This document shows positions 1 through 7,950 of a stretch of 21,529 nt of DNA, one piece after another. The position numbers were made by a program, and so were the translations under genes. Source of the DNA: Bacteroidota bacterium (GTDB taxonomy: Bacteria; Bacteroidota; Bacteroidia; Flavobacteriales; Weeksellaceae); NCBI GenBank assembly GCA_023399595.1, contig JAEWOR010000065.1:1-21529 (forward strand), in the 5' to 3' direction. How positions within the stretch are numbered: the stretch's first letter is position 1; every line of letters starts with the position of its first letter. The notes beneath the pieces are model-generated. The model searched no databases. It saw only the letters and a list, made by a program, of their open reading frames with translations, and had not been told where the DNA came from.

Positions 1-191
1 GCTTGGAATATATTGTAGGTCAGTGGAGAACTGCACCCAAATCACGACTTTACACATTACAGGAAATAGCAGAGAAAGCAGGTTATAACTCCACACAAGC
101 TTTCGCCAAAAATTTCCAGGAAAAATACAAAATGCCTCCTTCCAACTTCCTGAATAACCTCAATCAGAAAAAACTACCTGTTCATAAATAG
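1..191 (+). CDS. AraC-family transcriptional regulator, C-terminal fragment (5' end outside window)
   Basis: An open frame enters from the left edge in frame 3 and stops with TAG at 189-191; only about 62 residues are visible. The segment with LQEIAEKAGY, then STQAFAKNF and then MPPSNFL, has the spacing of the second helix-turn-helix of AraC/XylS regulators, including the typical 'F.K.F...y..tP..F' pattern near the end. The TTG at position 3 could be read as a start but is much more likely an internal leucine codon, because a domain this short would lack the first helix-turn-helix. What the regulator senses or controls cannot be told from this piece. It is followed by a strong terminator, so it probably ends its transcript. 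Family call fairly sure; function unknown. Confidence 0.8.
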   Translation, partial: LEYIVGQWRTAPKSRLYTLQEIAEKAGYNSTQAFAKNFQEKYKMPPSNFLNNLNQKKLPVHK

Positions 192-244
192 AACGTTGCA
201 AATTGTTAACAAAATACAATTTATGACTAGTATTTTATGGGTGC

Positions 245-283
245 AAAACCCTTCAAATTTAATTGTTTGAAGGGTTTTTTTTT
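245..283 (+). terminator. Rho-independent terminator after the AraC-family gene
   Basis: The left arm AAAACCCTTCAAA (245-257) and right arm TTTGAAGGGTTTT (266-278) pair perfectly over 13 bp around an 8-base loop. An uninterrupted T run reaches 283. The position 54 bp after the regulator's stop codon fits termination of that gene. The remaining stretch to 471 is AT-rich; I see no promoter element close to the TAnnTTTG consensus there. Confidence 0.9.
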
Positions 284-471
284 CCATTAATTAGAGATTC
301 TGGTAATTATTTTCAAAAATTACAATTTCAGATTATAACGGGAAGATATTTCTCGGATAAATAAGAATCTTCAATCAATATTTTTTTTAAGTTAAAATTT
401 TTTAGAGGTGGAAAGTGTTTTATCAAATAAAAATGGTATTATTATTGATGAATTCAGCATGAAAAAAAACA

Positions 472-1491
472 ATGAAAAAATATATTTTGAAAAAGAAAAT
501 AAGCTTATTTTTTGTAATGTTAATAATATTGCAAGCGTGCAAAAAAGATCCACAAGTAGATTCTTCATCTTCATCCGCTAGTGGTTCATCCATTCAAATG
601 GATTCTGTAGTTGCAACTAAAGACAGTGTAAAAGTGGTCGTTAAAGAATCTTTGCCACCTGCAGAGTTAGAAATGGGGTTTTATAATGCTTGGGTTTTCC
701 CTAAGGATAAAAAACAAAAAGATTCTGTTTTTCAACTTTTCAATAAAAAATATTCTGAAGAAGAGCGTTATGCAATTTTAGCCTTAAACCGCTTAGATTC
801 CAAACATAAATACAATGCAGATACCTTAATTGTTCCTGCAAAAGTGGATCCTAGTTTAATGGAGTATTCGCCGTTTCCCAAACAAATAGATGTATTGAGT
901 GGTGTTAATAAATTTGTAGTGTTTTCGTACCCTATACAAGCTTTTGGAGTGTATTCTAACGGGACATTGATGAAATGGGGACCTACAAGTATGGGAACTA
1001 AAGCAAAACCAACAAGAACGGGTTTAACTTATGCCAATTGGAAAAAAGAATTAGCCATTTCTACAGTAAAAAGCGAGTGGAAACTTCCTTACAATTTCAA
1101 TATTTTTAACTACGATGGTATTGGATGGCATCAATATGATTTACCAGGTTATCCTGCATCACATTCTTGTTTGAGATTATTAAAAGAAGATGCTATTTAT
1201 TTGTACAAATATGCAGATACTTGGATTCTAAATCCTGGAGGAGCAACCACAAAAGCACGTGGAACTGCTGTTTTGGTTTATGGATCTTATCCTTGGGGAA
1301 AACAAAAACCATGGAGAAAATTATTAAATGATCCTACTGCCAATAATGTTTCTATTGAGGAAATGACCAATATGATTGAACCTCATATTGATAAAATTTT
1401 ATCTGAACAAGCCAATAGAATTAAAGTTTCAGACTCTATTAAGTTGGCAAAAGAAGCTGCAAAATCTATTGCTGCTGATTCGGTGAATTAG
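472..1491 (+). CDS. L,D-transpeptidase (YkuD domain) lipoprotein
   Basis: 339 residues. A lysine-rich N terminus and hydrophobic stretch end in the lipobox LQAC (Cys23), so this is a lipoprotein; the following KKDP then a serine-rich linker could be an export signal to the outer membrane or cell surface, which is inference. Residues about 95-125 (LALNRLD ... TLIVPA) look like a degenerate LysM-type segment. The catalytic region is clear: GWHQYDLPG with His220, then ASHSCLRLL with Ser230, His231, Cys233 and Arg235, which is the YkuD signature in which Cys is the nucleophile. Such enzymes make 3-3 crosslinks in peptidoglycan or attach proteins to it. The ATG at 459 is in another frame, so 472 is the start. 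Its last 26 bp overlap the convergent membrane-protein gene, and no terminator is visible. Domain call confident; substrate not known. Confidence 0.88.
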   Translation: MKKYILKKKISLFFVMLIILQACKKDPQVDSSSSSASGSSIQMDSVVATKDSVKVVVKESLPPAELEMGFYNAWVFPKDKKQKDSVFQLFNKKYSEEERYAILALNRLDSKHKYNADTLIVPAKVDPSLMEYSPFPKQIDVLSGVNKFVVFSYPIQAFGVYSNGTLMKWGPTSMGTKAKPTRTGLTYANWKKELAISTVKSEWKLPYNFNIFNYDGIGWHQYDLPGYPASHSCLRLLKEDAIYLYKYADTWILNPGGATTKARGTAVLVYGSYPWGKQKPWRKLLNDPTANNVSIEEMTNMIEPHIDKILSEQANRIKVSDSIKLAKEAAKSIAADSVN

Positions 1492-2020
1492 GAGAAATTT
1501 CTTTCTTTTCATATCCCAATATTATTTTTTCTGCAAACTGCCGAAGCTGTTGCATTTCAGTTTTGGCTTTTTTTTGTCCAATTCTGGAGGCGATATAAGT
1601 TAATAAAATCCCAGCAAGCATAACAAAAGAAGCGGATAAAGACCAAGGAAATTCATGACTGTGGATTTGTTTTTCCACAAAAAAGATGGTGATGAAAGTC
1701 ATCCAACATACTGAAAACAAAAAATATAAAAACATAAAAAATGTCCATATAGATGAGCTTGGTCCAAAAATTCCTCTAATTAAAGTTTTTTCGTCATCAT
1801 TTTCAATTCTCAACGCAAGATTAGGCTTCCAATAATAATCAACTTCAGTTTTCACTTGTATGGTAGCGACTTCTTTGTTGATGTTGCCATAAAACTTATC
1901 TGAATGTGCTTTAAGGAAAGCTTGCAAATCTTTTGCAAGTTCCTCTTTGCTTATTTCAGTATATAGTTTAAATCTTGGTCTGGAACGTATTTTATCTAAT
2001 GTGCTTTCTTCTGTTTTCAT
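1466..2020 (-). CDS. Two-span membrane protein of unknown function
   Basis: 184 residues. I do not recognise a named family. The first ~88 residues are soluble and charged. Two membrane spans follow, at about residues 91-115 (rich in F, W and I) and 127-147, separated by a short His/Glu loop. A charged cytoplasm-like tail ends in NSPNQQQ. Its start codon lies 1 bp after the stop of the aspartyl protease gene (stop at 2022-2024), so the two are almost certainly cotranscribed and may be translationally coupled. Its 3' end overlaps the L,D-transpeptidase gene by 26 bp. Reality as a gene is supported by the tight coupling, the coherent membrane topology and the full-length open frame. Confidence 0.7.
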   Translation of the reverse strand: MKTEESTLDKIRSRPRFKLYTEISKEELAKDLQAFLKAHSDKFYGNINKEVATIQVKTEVDYYWKPNLALRIENDDEKTLIRGIFGPSSSIWTFFMFLYFLFSVCWMTFITIFFVEKQIHSHEFPWSLSASFVMLAGILLTYIASRIGQKKAKTEMQQLRQFAEKIILGYEKKEISPNSPNQQQ

Positions 2021-2021
2021 A

Positions 2022-3353
2022 TTATTCTTGCTCTTGGTAAGGGATTGGGTCTTCTAAAACAAATTTAAATTCTAAGTCTTTATGATTTCGAAGAACAACA
2101 ATTTTTATAGTTTTACCTTCTTCGGATTTCATAAGGTTAAATATTTTTTGTAAAGTAAATTCTGATGCTTTTTTACCATTTATGGAGATTAGTTTATCGT
2201 TGGCAAGCAATCCTGCTTTATAGGCGGGAGAGTCTTTTCTAACTCCTGCAATTGAAAACATTGGTTTTAAGACAAATTGAACTTGAAAACTGCTTTTAAA
2301 AACATTAGTTCCGTCATTTATTTTATCTGATTTAGAACTATCAAATCCTAATTTTTCTTCTTTCCATTCCATACCATCATGCTTAAAATCTAGTCCACTC
2401 ATATTAAATGAAAAAGGATCATCAAAATGACTATTTTTTTTCAAATACATTAACTGATTAGGATAATCGAAAACCACATAAAACCTTCTTAAAATTTCAC
2501 TTCCAATGGAACCTTTCCTATCTTTAACCATATTGACATGCTGGATGGAATATTTATCAGGCATTGCGATGAGCGGTTTGGTGAATTTAAAATTCTCAAT
2601 ATACAAATGATGAATTCTACTTCTTTTTCCAAAAATATTACCATTAAATCCTCTTCCTATAAAATCCTCAATATTGGGTCTATTGTACACGAAATCTTTT
2701 ATTAGAGTAGGAAATAGCCAAATGGGATCACTGTTTCCAATGTCTATCAATAATTTTTCTTTTTCTAAAGCATTGGTCATTTCTACACCTGCATAAAAAT
2801 AAGGCTTGTTTTCTTCAATACTTATGGGAACAATAGTGAATTTTTTAATTTTTTTGTCAAGTTTTTTAGGGTTGTTATAAATGGTAATTTTTTGAGCAAT
2901 ATAATCGATAAAAACTCGATGGTTTTTGAAAAAATGATACCCTATAATTCCATTCACGGGAATTCCTACATGGAAAGAAATATTAAAATCTTCATTAAGA
3001 ATTATAAATAACGTGAAAGATGTATTGATGAAGTTATTACTAATTTTAGCAACATTATTCACAGATTTTAACCCTTCAATGCTTTCACTTCCGCCCAAAC
3101 CTGTAAATTTTATTTTTTCAGTTTCGTAAAGGTTTAATTCTTTATCCTCTAAACTGAAAATAATGGTTTCTGAAACTCCAGTGTCTAATAGGAACGTTAA
3201 TTCTGATCCATTAACATTGATGGGAATGAAAATTAAATTATTAATTAATTTAAAAGGAATACTTACTTTTTCTTGGTCTGAAATCTCAAAATTATTTTGT
3301 GCTTTTGCAAAAAAGCATAGTAAAAATAATATGAAATAGAGATAAGATTTCAT
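2022..3353 (-). CDS. Secreted retropepsin-like aspartyl protease with C-terminal PDZ domain
   Basis: 443 residues. A signal peptide ends near FFAKAQ (about residue 19). Lobe 1 carries the aspartyl protease motif LLDTG (Asp57-Thr58-Gly59) and ends with NGIIGYHFFKN. Lobe 2 repeats the plan with LLIDIG (Asp204-Ile205-Gly206) and GSIGSEILRRF, the usual closing element of bacterial aspartyl protease domains. Thus both halves of a bilobed enzyme seem to be on one chain, although the second motif has Ile in place of Thr/Ser. Residues about 355-432 form a PDZ domain (SPAYKAGLLANDKLISING). The protein probably acts in the periplasm or on the surface; the target is unknown. It lies 27 bp past the ahcY terminator and is coupled to the downstream membrane protein. 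No convincing promoter is seen in the short gap, so read-through from ahcY is possible. Confidence 0.85.
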   Translation of the reverse strand: MKSYLYFILFLLCFFAKAQNNFEISDQEKVSIPFKLINNLIFIPINVNGSELTFLLDTGVSETIIFSLEDKELNLYETEKIKFTGLGGSESIEGLKSVNNVAKISNNFINTSFTLFIILNEDFNISFHVGIPVNGIIGYHFFKNHRVFIDYIAQKITIYNNPKKLDKKIKKFTIVPISIEENKPYFYAGVEMTNALEKEKLLIDIGNSDPIWLFPTLIKDFVYNRPNIEDFIGRGFNGNIFGKRSRIHHLYIENFKFTKPLIAMPDKYSIQHVNMVKDRKGSIGSEILRRFYVVFDYPNQLMYLKKNSHFDDPFSFNMSGLDFKHDGMEWKEEKLGFDSSKSDKINDGTNVFKSSFQVQFVLKPMFSIAGVRKDSPAYKAGLLANDKLISINGKKASEFTLQKIFNLMKSEEGKTIKIVVLRNHKDLEFKFVLEDPIPYQEQE

Positions 3354-3379
3354 ATTATGAATTTACGAAATATAATTAA

Positions 3380-3411
3380 AAAATCCCTCAATAATTTTAT
3401 TGAGGGATTTT
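3380..3411 (-). terminator. Rho-independent terminator after ahcY
   Basis: The arms AAATCCCTCAATA (3381-3393) and TATTGAGGGATTT (3398-3410) are perfect inverted repeats around a 4-base loop, extendable by one A-T pair on each side. Read on the minus strand, the stem is followed by a run of six T. It lies 25 bp beyond the ahcY stop codon and directly before the protease gene. Confidence 0.85.
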
Positions 3412-3435
3412 ATTATTAAAAAACTCAAAAGAGTC

Positions 3436-4749
3436 TTAGTATCTGTAATATTCAGGTTTGAATGGTCCTTCTACTGGAACACCAATATAATCAGCTTGTG
3501 CAGGAGAAAGAGTTTCCAATTCAACACTTAATTTCTTCAAGTGAAGAGCTGCTACTTTTTCATCTAAATGTTTTGGTAACATATACACTTCGTTTTTGTA
3601 GTTTGCAGCGTTGTTCCACAATTCAATCTGAGCCAAAGTTTGGTTAGAGAAAGAGTTAGACATCACGAAAGATGGGTGACCAGTCGCGCAACCTAAGTTT
3701 ACTAAACGACCTTCAGCCAAGATGATGATTTCTTTGCCATCAACAGTATAAATGTCAACTTGTGGTTTAACTTCTGTTTTTGTAGCGCCATAGTTTGCAT
3801 TTAACCAAGCCATATCGATTTCGTTATCGAAGTGACCGATGTTACAAACGATAGCTTTATCTTTCATTTTCTTGAAATGCTCACCTCTTACGATGTTGAA
3901 GTTACCAGTTGTAGTAATGATGATATCTGCGTTATCAACCACAGTATCTAATCTTTTTACTTCATAACCGTCCATTGCAGCTTGTAATGCACAAATTGGG
4001 TCGATTTCTGTAACGGTAACAATAGAACCAGCTCCTCGGAAAGAGGCTGCAGTACCTTTACCCACGTCTCCATAACCACAAACAACCACTCTTTTACCAG
4101 CCAACATCACGTCAGTTGCTCTTCTTACCGCATCTACAGCAGATTCTTTACAACCGTATTTGTTATCGAATTTTGACTTAGTCACTGAATCATTTACGTT
4201 GATTGCAGGCATCACCAAAGTTCCGTTTTTCATTCTTTCGTACAATCTGTGAACACCTGTAGTTGTTTCTTCAGAAAGACCTTTAATATCTTTTGTGAAT
4301 TCTGGATATTTATCAAAAACCATGTTTGTTAAATCTCCACCATCATCCAAAATCATGTTCAACGGTTTTCTGTCTTCACCAAAGAATAAAGTTTGCTCAA
4401 TACACCAATCGAATTCCTCTTCATTAAGACCTTTCCAAGCGTAAACTGGGATTCCCGCAGCAGCAATAGCCGCAGCAGCGTGATCTTGAGTTGAGAAAAT
4501 GTTACAAGAAGACCAAGTAACTTCAGCGCCAAGAGCTACCAACGTTTCAATAAGAACAGCTGTTTGAATCGTCATGTGAAGACATCCAGCAATTCTAGCT
4601 CCTTTTAAAGGTTGAGATGGTCCATACTCTTCACGAATAGCCATTAATCCTGGCATTTCAGCTTCAGCTAGAGTAATTTCTTTTCTTCCCCATTCCGCCA
4701 AAGAAATGTCTTTTACTTTGTAAGGAACATATTGTGTTGTTGTATCCAT
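3436..4749 (-). CDS. ahcY: Adenosylhomocysteinase (S-adenosyl-L-homocysteine hydrolase)
   Basis: 437 residues from the chosen start. It reversibly splits S-adenosylhomocysteine into adenosine and homocysteine in the cytoplasm, removing the product inhibitor of methyltransferases; NAD is bound as cofactor. The NAD-binding loop CGYGDVGKG is at residues 224-232. Substrate-site segments LDDGGDLTN (133-142) and NDSVTKSKFDN (186-196, with Lys191 and Asp195) are intact, as are HFDNEID and the C-terminal KPEYYRY. An upstream in-frame ATG at 4794 would add 15 residues, but it overlaps the TATTTTTG promoter element at 4784-4791, so the ATG at 4749 (MDTTTQYVPY) is preferred; it gives a normal length. 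The gene is monocistronic in appearance, with its own terminator, and divergent from the phosphopantetheinyl transferase. Confidence 0.97.
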   Translation of the reverse strand: MDTTTQYVPYKVKDISLAEWGRKEITLAEAEMPGLMAIREEYGPSQPLKGARIAGCLHMTIQTAVLIETLVALGAEVTWSSCNIFSTQDHAAAAIAAAGIPVYAWKGLNEEEFDWCIEQTLFFGEDRKPLNMILDDGGDLTNMVFDKYPEFTKDIKGLSEETTTGVHRLYERMKNGTLVMPAINVNDSVTKSKFDNKYGCKESAVDAVRRATDVMLAGKRVVVCGYGDVGKGTAASFRGAGSIVTVTEIDPICALQAAMDGYEVKRLDTVVDNADIIITTTGNFNIVRGEHFKKMKDKAIVCNIGHFDNEIDMAWLNANYGATKTEVKPQVDIYTVDGKEIIILAEGRLVNLGCATGHPSFVMSNSFSNQTLAQIELWNNAANYKNEVYMLPKHLDEKVAALHLKKLSVELETLSPAQADYIGVPVEGPFKPEYYRY

Positions 4750-4783
4750 ATTTTTGGGTATATTTTTAGTTATTAAAGTTTTG

Positions 4784-4791
4784 CAAAAATA
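4784..4791 (-). promoter_or_regulatory. Putative -7 promoter element for ahcY
   Basis: The minus strand reads TATTTTTG, an exact match to the Bacteroidota -7 consensus TAnnTTTG, 34 bp before the chosen ahcY start. No TTG is found at the usual -33 distance. The rest of the divergent interval up to 5021 is AT-rich, and I see no matching element for the plus-strand gene. Confidence 0.5.
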
Positions 4792-5021
4792 CAATTATTC
4801 TTTGAGTTATAGAAATATGATTTTTTGTGTGATTTTTTTTGGATTCAAATAAAAATAGGAATGGGAGATGATGCAAATCTGAGTAATAATTATCCACCTT
4901 TAAGTTTTTTTATTTCAGTTTTCTTAAAAAAAATGTTTAAATATTTATTGCAGTAAAAGTTTAAATAATAGTCTTTTTCTTTTCTTAAAATGATTAAATT
5001 TATCCCTTTAAATAAATAAAA

Positions 5022-5636
5022 ATGCCTTTATATAGAGATTTTTCCGATAATAAAGCTACGATTTTGGTGTGGAAATATAATGAATCCGATAATCTGAATA
5101 TTGAAGATTTATTAGAACCAGAAAATATTGAAAAGGTAAAAGATTACCATCCTAAAAAATTATTGGAAGTATTGATGGTGAGGCGATTATTGAAAAATAT
5201 AAAACCCGATTCTAAGATTTTATACAAGGAAAGGGAACCTTATTTATGTCCGAAAGATGCCGAAATTTCTATAACTCATGCTTTTCCATATGCTGCAATT
5301 GCTATTTCTGATCGAAGAATTGGAATTGATATGGAGAGATTTAGTCCTAAAATTTTAAGGGTAAAAGATAAATTTACTTATGAAAATGAGCGCGGATTTA
5401 TCCCACAAAAAAAAGAAGAAACTTTTTTAACCATTATTTGGAGTGTGAAAGAAAGCATGTACAAACTTCATCATTCTAAGCATTGGTCTTTGAAAAAACA
5501 TTACGAAGTAAGACCTTTCGAACTCGAATATTTGGACAGTATTCAATGTAGAGTTCATGATGAATTTTCCTCTGACGAACTGAAAGCTAGAGTGAAGTTT
5601 TTTGATGATTTTTGCTTTACGATTGTGGAAGATTAG
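5022..5636 (+). CDS. 4'-phosphopantetheinyl transferase superfamily protein (Sfp type)
   Basis: 204 residues. Members transfer the 4'-phosphopantetheine arm of coenzyme A to a serine of carrier proteins. The signatures are visible in order: a SITHAF segment (residues 83-88, equivalent to the family's 'SHS' region), RIGIDMERF (99-107, Asp103 and Glu105 as likely Mg ligands), and WSVKESMYKLH (140-150, Glu144 and Lys148). Length fits a single-domain Sfp/HetI-like enzyme rather than the ~125-residue AcpS. The partner carrier protein is not in the window: it could serve fatty-acid acyl carrier protein or an aryl-polyene/flexirubin or other secondary pathway. The 3' end overlaps the convergent FUSC gene by 20 bp. 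Confidence 0.87.
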   Translation: MPLYRDFSDNKATILVWKYNESDNLNIEDLLEPENIEKVKDYHPKKLLEVLMVRRLLKNIKPDSKILYKEREPYLCPKDAEISITHAFPYAAIAISDRRIGIDMERFSPKILRVKDKFTYENERGFIPQKKEETFLTIIWSVKESMYKLHHSKHWSLKKHYEVRPFELEYLDSIQCRVHDEFSSDELKARVKFFDDFCFTIVED

Positions 5637-7875
5637 GGTTTTCTAATCTATAGTTTTCCACTACTTTTCGTTGTTCTTTGGCGACATCATAAATTAAATC
5701 TAAAACATTTTGGATGTTCTGAAGTTCCGTTAATCTCGGAACTTTATTGGCATCTGACAAGCCAATACGTTCTGTGGTTTGAATTTCAATTTTTCTTTTC
5801 TTTAAAAGCTCCTCAATCTCGTCCTCTGGTTCTAGTTTACTATCAATTTTCAGATTTTCATCAATTTGTTGATCGTTCAAATATAAATCTGTAAGGTGAA
5901 GTTCTGCAGAAATTTTTTTGTTCCAATTTTCAAAATCAATTTCAGGATATTGCTCTTGGTCTTTTGCGTATTGAGAAAGAGAGGCTGTGTAGGCTGTAAT
6001 AAGATGAGATGTAGCCACAAACTGATGAACCACTTCTAATTTTTTCTGCTGATGTTTAGGTTCCGACAGCATTTTCTGAAAGTTATCTGAAAGGTTGGCC
6101 AATGCGATTATCGCATTTTTTCTTTTGATTTTATAGTTTTGAAGATCATATGATGAATTCCTCAGTTTTTCAATCACCACATTAAAATATTCAAGATTGG
6201 TTTCTGAAGATTTTTTCATTAAGGTTAAATTTTGGGTATGTTCCCATAATGGTAAAACCAGATAAGAAACTATAAATGCTATAATTCCTGCGAGTAAAGT
6301 ATCTACAATTCTGTCTTTAAAAATAACATTTACATTTCCTGGATTTAAAAAGTTAAAACTCAAAAAAACATATATCGTCATAAACAAAACAGCCCAAAAA
6401 TATTTTTCTTTAAGATAACTGTAGCATAAAATCATACTCAATAAAAGAATAATCAATAAAGCGATTTCAGAATTAATGCTAAGGAGAAGTATATATGCAA
6501 TAATGGCTCCTGCAACCGTTCCGTAAAGCCTTAGGAGATTTCGGTGTTTGGTAGTGGAGTAGGCGGGTTTTAAAATAGCCGTAATGGTAATGAGGATCCA
6601 ATAGGTATGTCCAATTCCTAAAAAAGTGAGTTTAGAAGCCAAATATCCCAATAATAAGGCAATTGTAATTCTTAGAGCATGTCTAAAATGGGAGGATTTT
6701 AGGGAAATATTATTTCTAAGGACTTTAAAATTGAGTTTTTCTTCATTAGGTAAAAATTTTCTTAAATCAAGTCCTGTAGAAAGGCTTTTGGCAAGTTTTA
6801 CATCCTGAGAAAATACATTGTAAATTTCTTCCAGTTCTTTAGTGATTTCATTAATTCTAAGGAGAATTTGTCTTAAAATCATAAAGTTTTCTAAGTTTTC
6901 AGCATTTCTGTTTTGGTCTCTAAATTGAAAATAACTCTTATTCAGTTGCTCTTGTACTTCATGCAAATCGGTTATAGGTTTCGCTTTAAAACCGCCTTGA
7001 AGCGCTACTCCAATATTGAAAATTTCTTCCGCAAGAATGTTTAAAAAGTTATGAAACTTCACCAGGATTTCTGAGTCTCCAAAACTATTTTGCAATTTTT
7101 GATAACTGCTTTCAGAGGTCATTAACTTTTCATGTAAATCTACAGAATTCAGGAACATTAGCACTAATAATCTACTTGCTGTGGTAGATTCGTTTACAAT
7201 AGTTCTGGTTCTTAAAACCGTTTCTCTTGTTTCTTCCTGAAGGTTTTTAATACTAATTTGTTGAGCAAAAACTTGAGAGTTAAGCTTTGTAAAATCTGGA
7301 TTTTTCTGATAAAAATTGGCTTTAATTTTTAGAAAAGTGGATAATTGGAGGTAGTTTTCACCAATCATTTGACTGGCTAATTTATAAGGTTGAATAGTAT
7401 TAACTACAAGGAAAATAAGTAAAAACCATATACAGCCACCACCAAAAATAAGCAAACTTTTCAAAACATTAGTACCTGTAAGATGCTCGTCGATAAAGAT
7501 GGCAAGAACCACTAATGATAGTGAGCCTAAAACTGCTAATCGGGAACCGTAAACCCCAATAAGCGAGAAAAACATTCCGAAAACCATAATTTCCACAATA
7601 ATTAGTGCAGGAAAATGCATGATTACACTTGCAACTGCTGCTACCATAATGTAACAAATAATAGCAAGAATTAAGGTGTTTCTCCGTCTTATAAATGGAC
7701 CAGGTTGATCTGTAAGTGCTACAAAACTGGTTCCCAATGGAAATAAGAAAAACTCTTTCAGTAATCCGAAATGTGCCAATATAAGTGAAGGCAGAACTGT
7801 GGCTAAAGTAATCCTTACAGCCGAGTACAATTGTTGTCCCGTAATAAATTTTTTAAGTTCCGCCGAATAGTTCAT
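5617..7875 (-). CDS. FUSC/YccS-like integral membrane protein
   Basis: 752 residues from the chosen start (MNYSAELKKFI). Two hydrophobic blocks, each with several membrane spans, lie at about residues 15-165 and 395-535. They are separated by a long helical soluble region, and a charged soluble tail closes the protein. This duplicated plan is that of the FUSC/YccS family, related to fusaric acid resistance and aromatic-acid efflux proteins; a transport role is inferred from the family, and no substrate can be named. An in-frame ATG at 7914 would add 13 residues but lies inside the porV terminator hairpin and upstream of the TACTTTTG element, so the ATG at 7875 is preferred. Codon use looks like that of its neighbours. 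Confidence 0.82.
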   Translation of the reverse strand: MNYSAELKKFITGQQLYSAVRITLATVLPSLILAHFGLLKEFFLFPLGTSFVALTDQPGPFIRRRNTLILAIICYIMVAAVASVIMHFPALIIVEIMVFGMFFSLIGVYGSRLAVLGSLSLVVLAIFIDEHLTGTNVLKSLLIFGGGCIWFLLIFLVVNTIQPYKLASQMIGENYLQLSTFLKIKANFYQKNPDFTKLNSQVFAQQISIKNLQEETRETVLRTRTIVNESTTASRLLVLMFLNSVDLHEKLMTSESSYQKLQNSFGDSEILVKFHNFLNILAEEIFNIGVALQGGFKAKPITDLHEVQEQLNKSYFQFRDQNRNAENLENFMILRQILLRINEITKELEEIYNVFSQDVKLAKSLSTGLDLRKFLPNEEKLNFKVLRNNISLKSSHFRHALRITIALLLGYLASKLTFLGIGHTYWILITITAILKPAYSTTKHRNLLRLYGTVAGAIIAYILLLSINSEIALLIILLLSMILCYSYLKEKYFWAVLFMTIYVFLSFNFLNPGNVNVIFKDRIVDTLLAGIIAFIVSYLVLPLWEHTQNLTLMKKSSETNLEYFNVVIEKLRNSSYDLQNYKIKRKNAIIALANLSDNFQKMLSEPKHQQKKLEVVHQFVATSHLITAYTASLSQYAKDQEQYPEIDFENWNKKISAELHLTDLYLNDQQIDENLKIDSKLEPEDEIEELLKKRKIEIQTTERIGLSDANKVPRLTELQNIQNVLDLIYDVAKEQRKVVENYRLENPNLPQS

Positions 7876-7880
7876 TCTTA

Positions 7881-7888
7881 CAAAAGTA
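7881..7888 (-). promoter_or_regulatory. Putative -7 promoter element for the FUSC gene, nearly leaderless
   Basis: The minus strand reads TACTTTTG, matching TAnnTTTG, and only 5 bases separate it from the ATG at 7875. If used, transcription would begin at or next to the start codon. No TTG is visible at the -33 distance. Confidence 0.45.
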
Positions 7889-7900
7889 CATATTGAAAAT

Positions 7901-7928
7901 AAAAAAAGTCCCATAAAATGAGACTTTT
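7901..7928 (-). terminator. Rho-independent terminator after porV
   Basis: On the minus strand, AAAAGTCTCAT pairs with ATGGGACTTTT around a 3-base loop, with one T-G wobble, and a T run follows. The hairpin starts 22 bp after the porV stop codon. On the plus strand the wobble becomes a C-A mismatch, so the element works for the minus strand. Confidence 0.75.
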
Positions 7929-7950
7929 AAATGTTATATTTTGAGAAATA

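Noticed and set aside
459..471. ATG at 459 as the L,D-transpeptidase start
   Set aside because: It is in a different reading frame; the frame from 472 gives the signal peptide and lipobox.
4750..4880. A SAH or SAM riboswitch upstream of ahcY
   Set aside because: No SAH-riboswitch-like GC-rich core is present, and the likely promoter leaves a leader of only about 30 bases.
5632..5649. Palindrome GATTAG-GGTTTT-CTAATC at the PPTase/FUSC junction as a terminator
   Set aside because: Arms are only 6 bp with weak pairing, and no T tract follows on either strand; it lies across the FUSC coding region.
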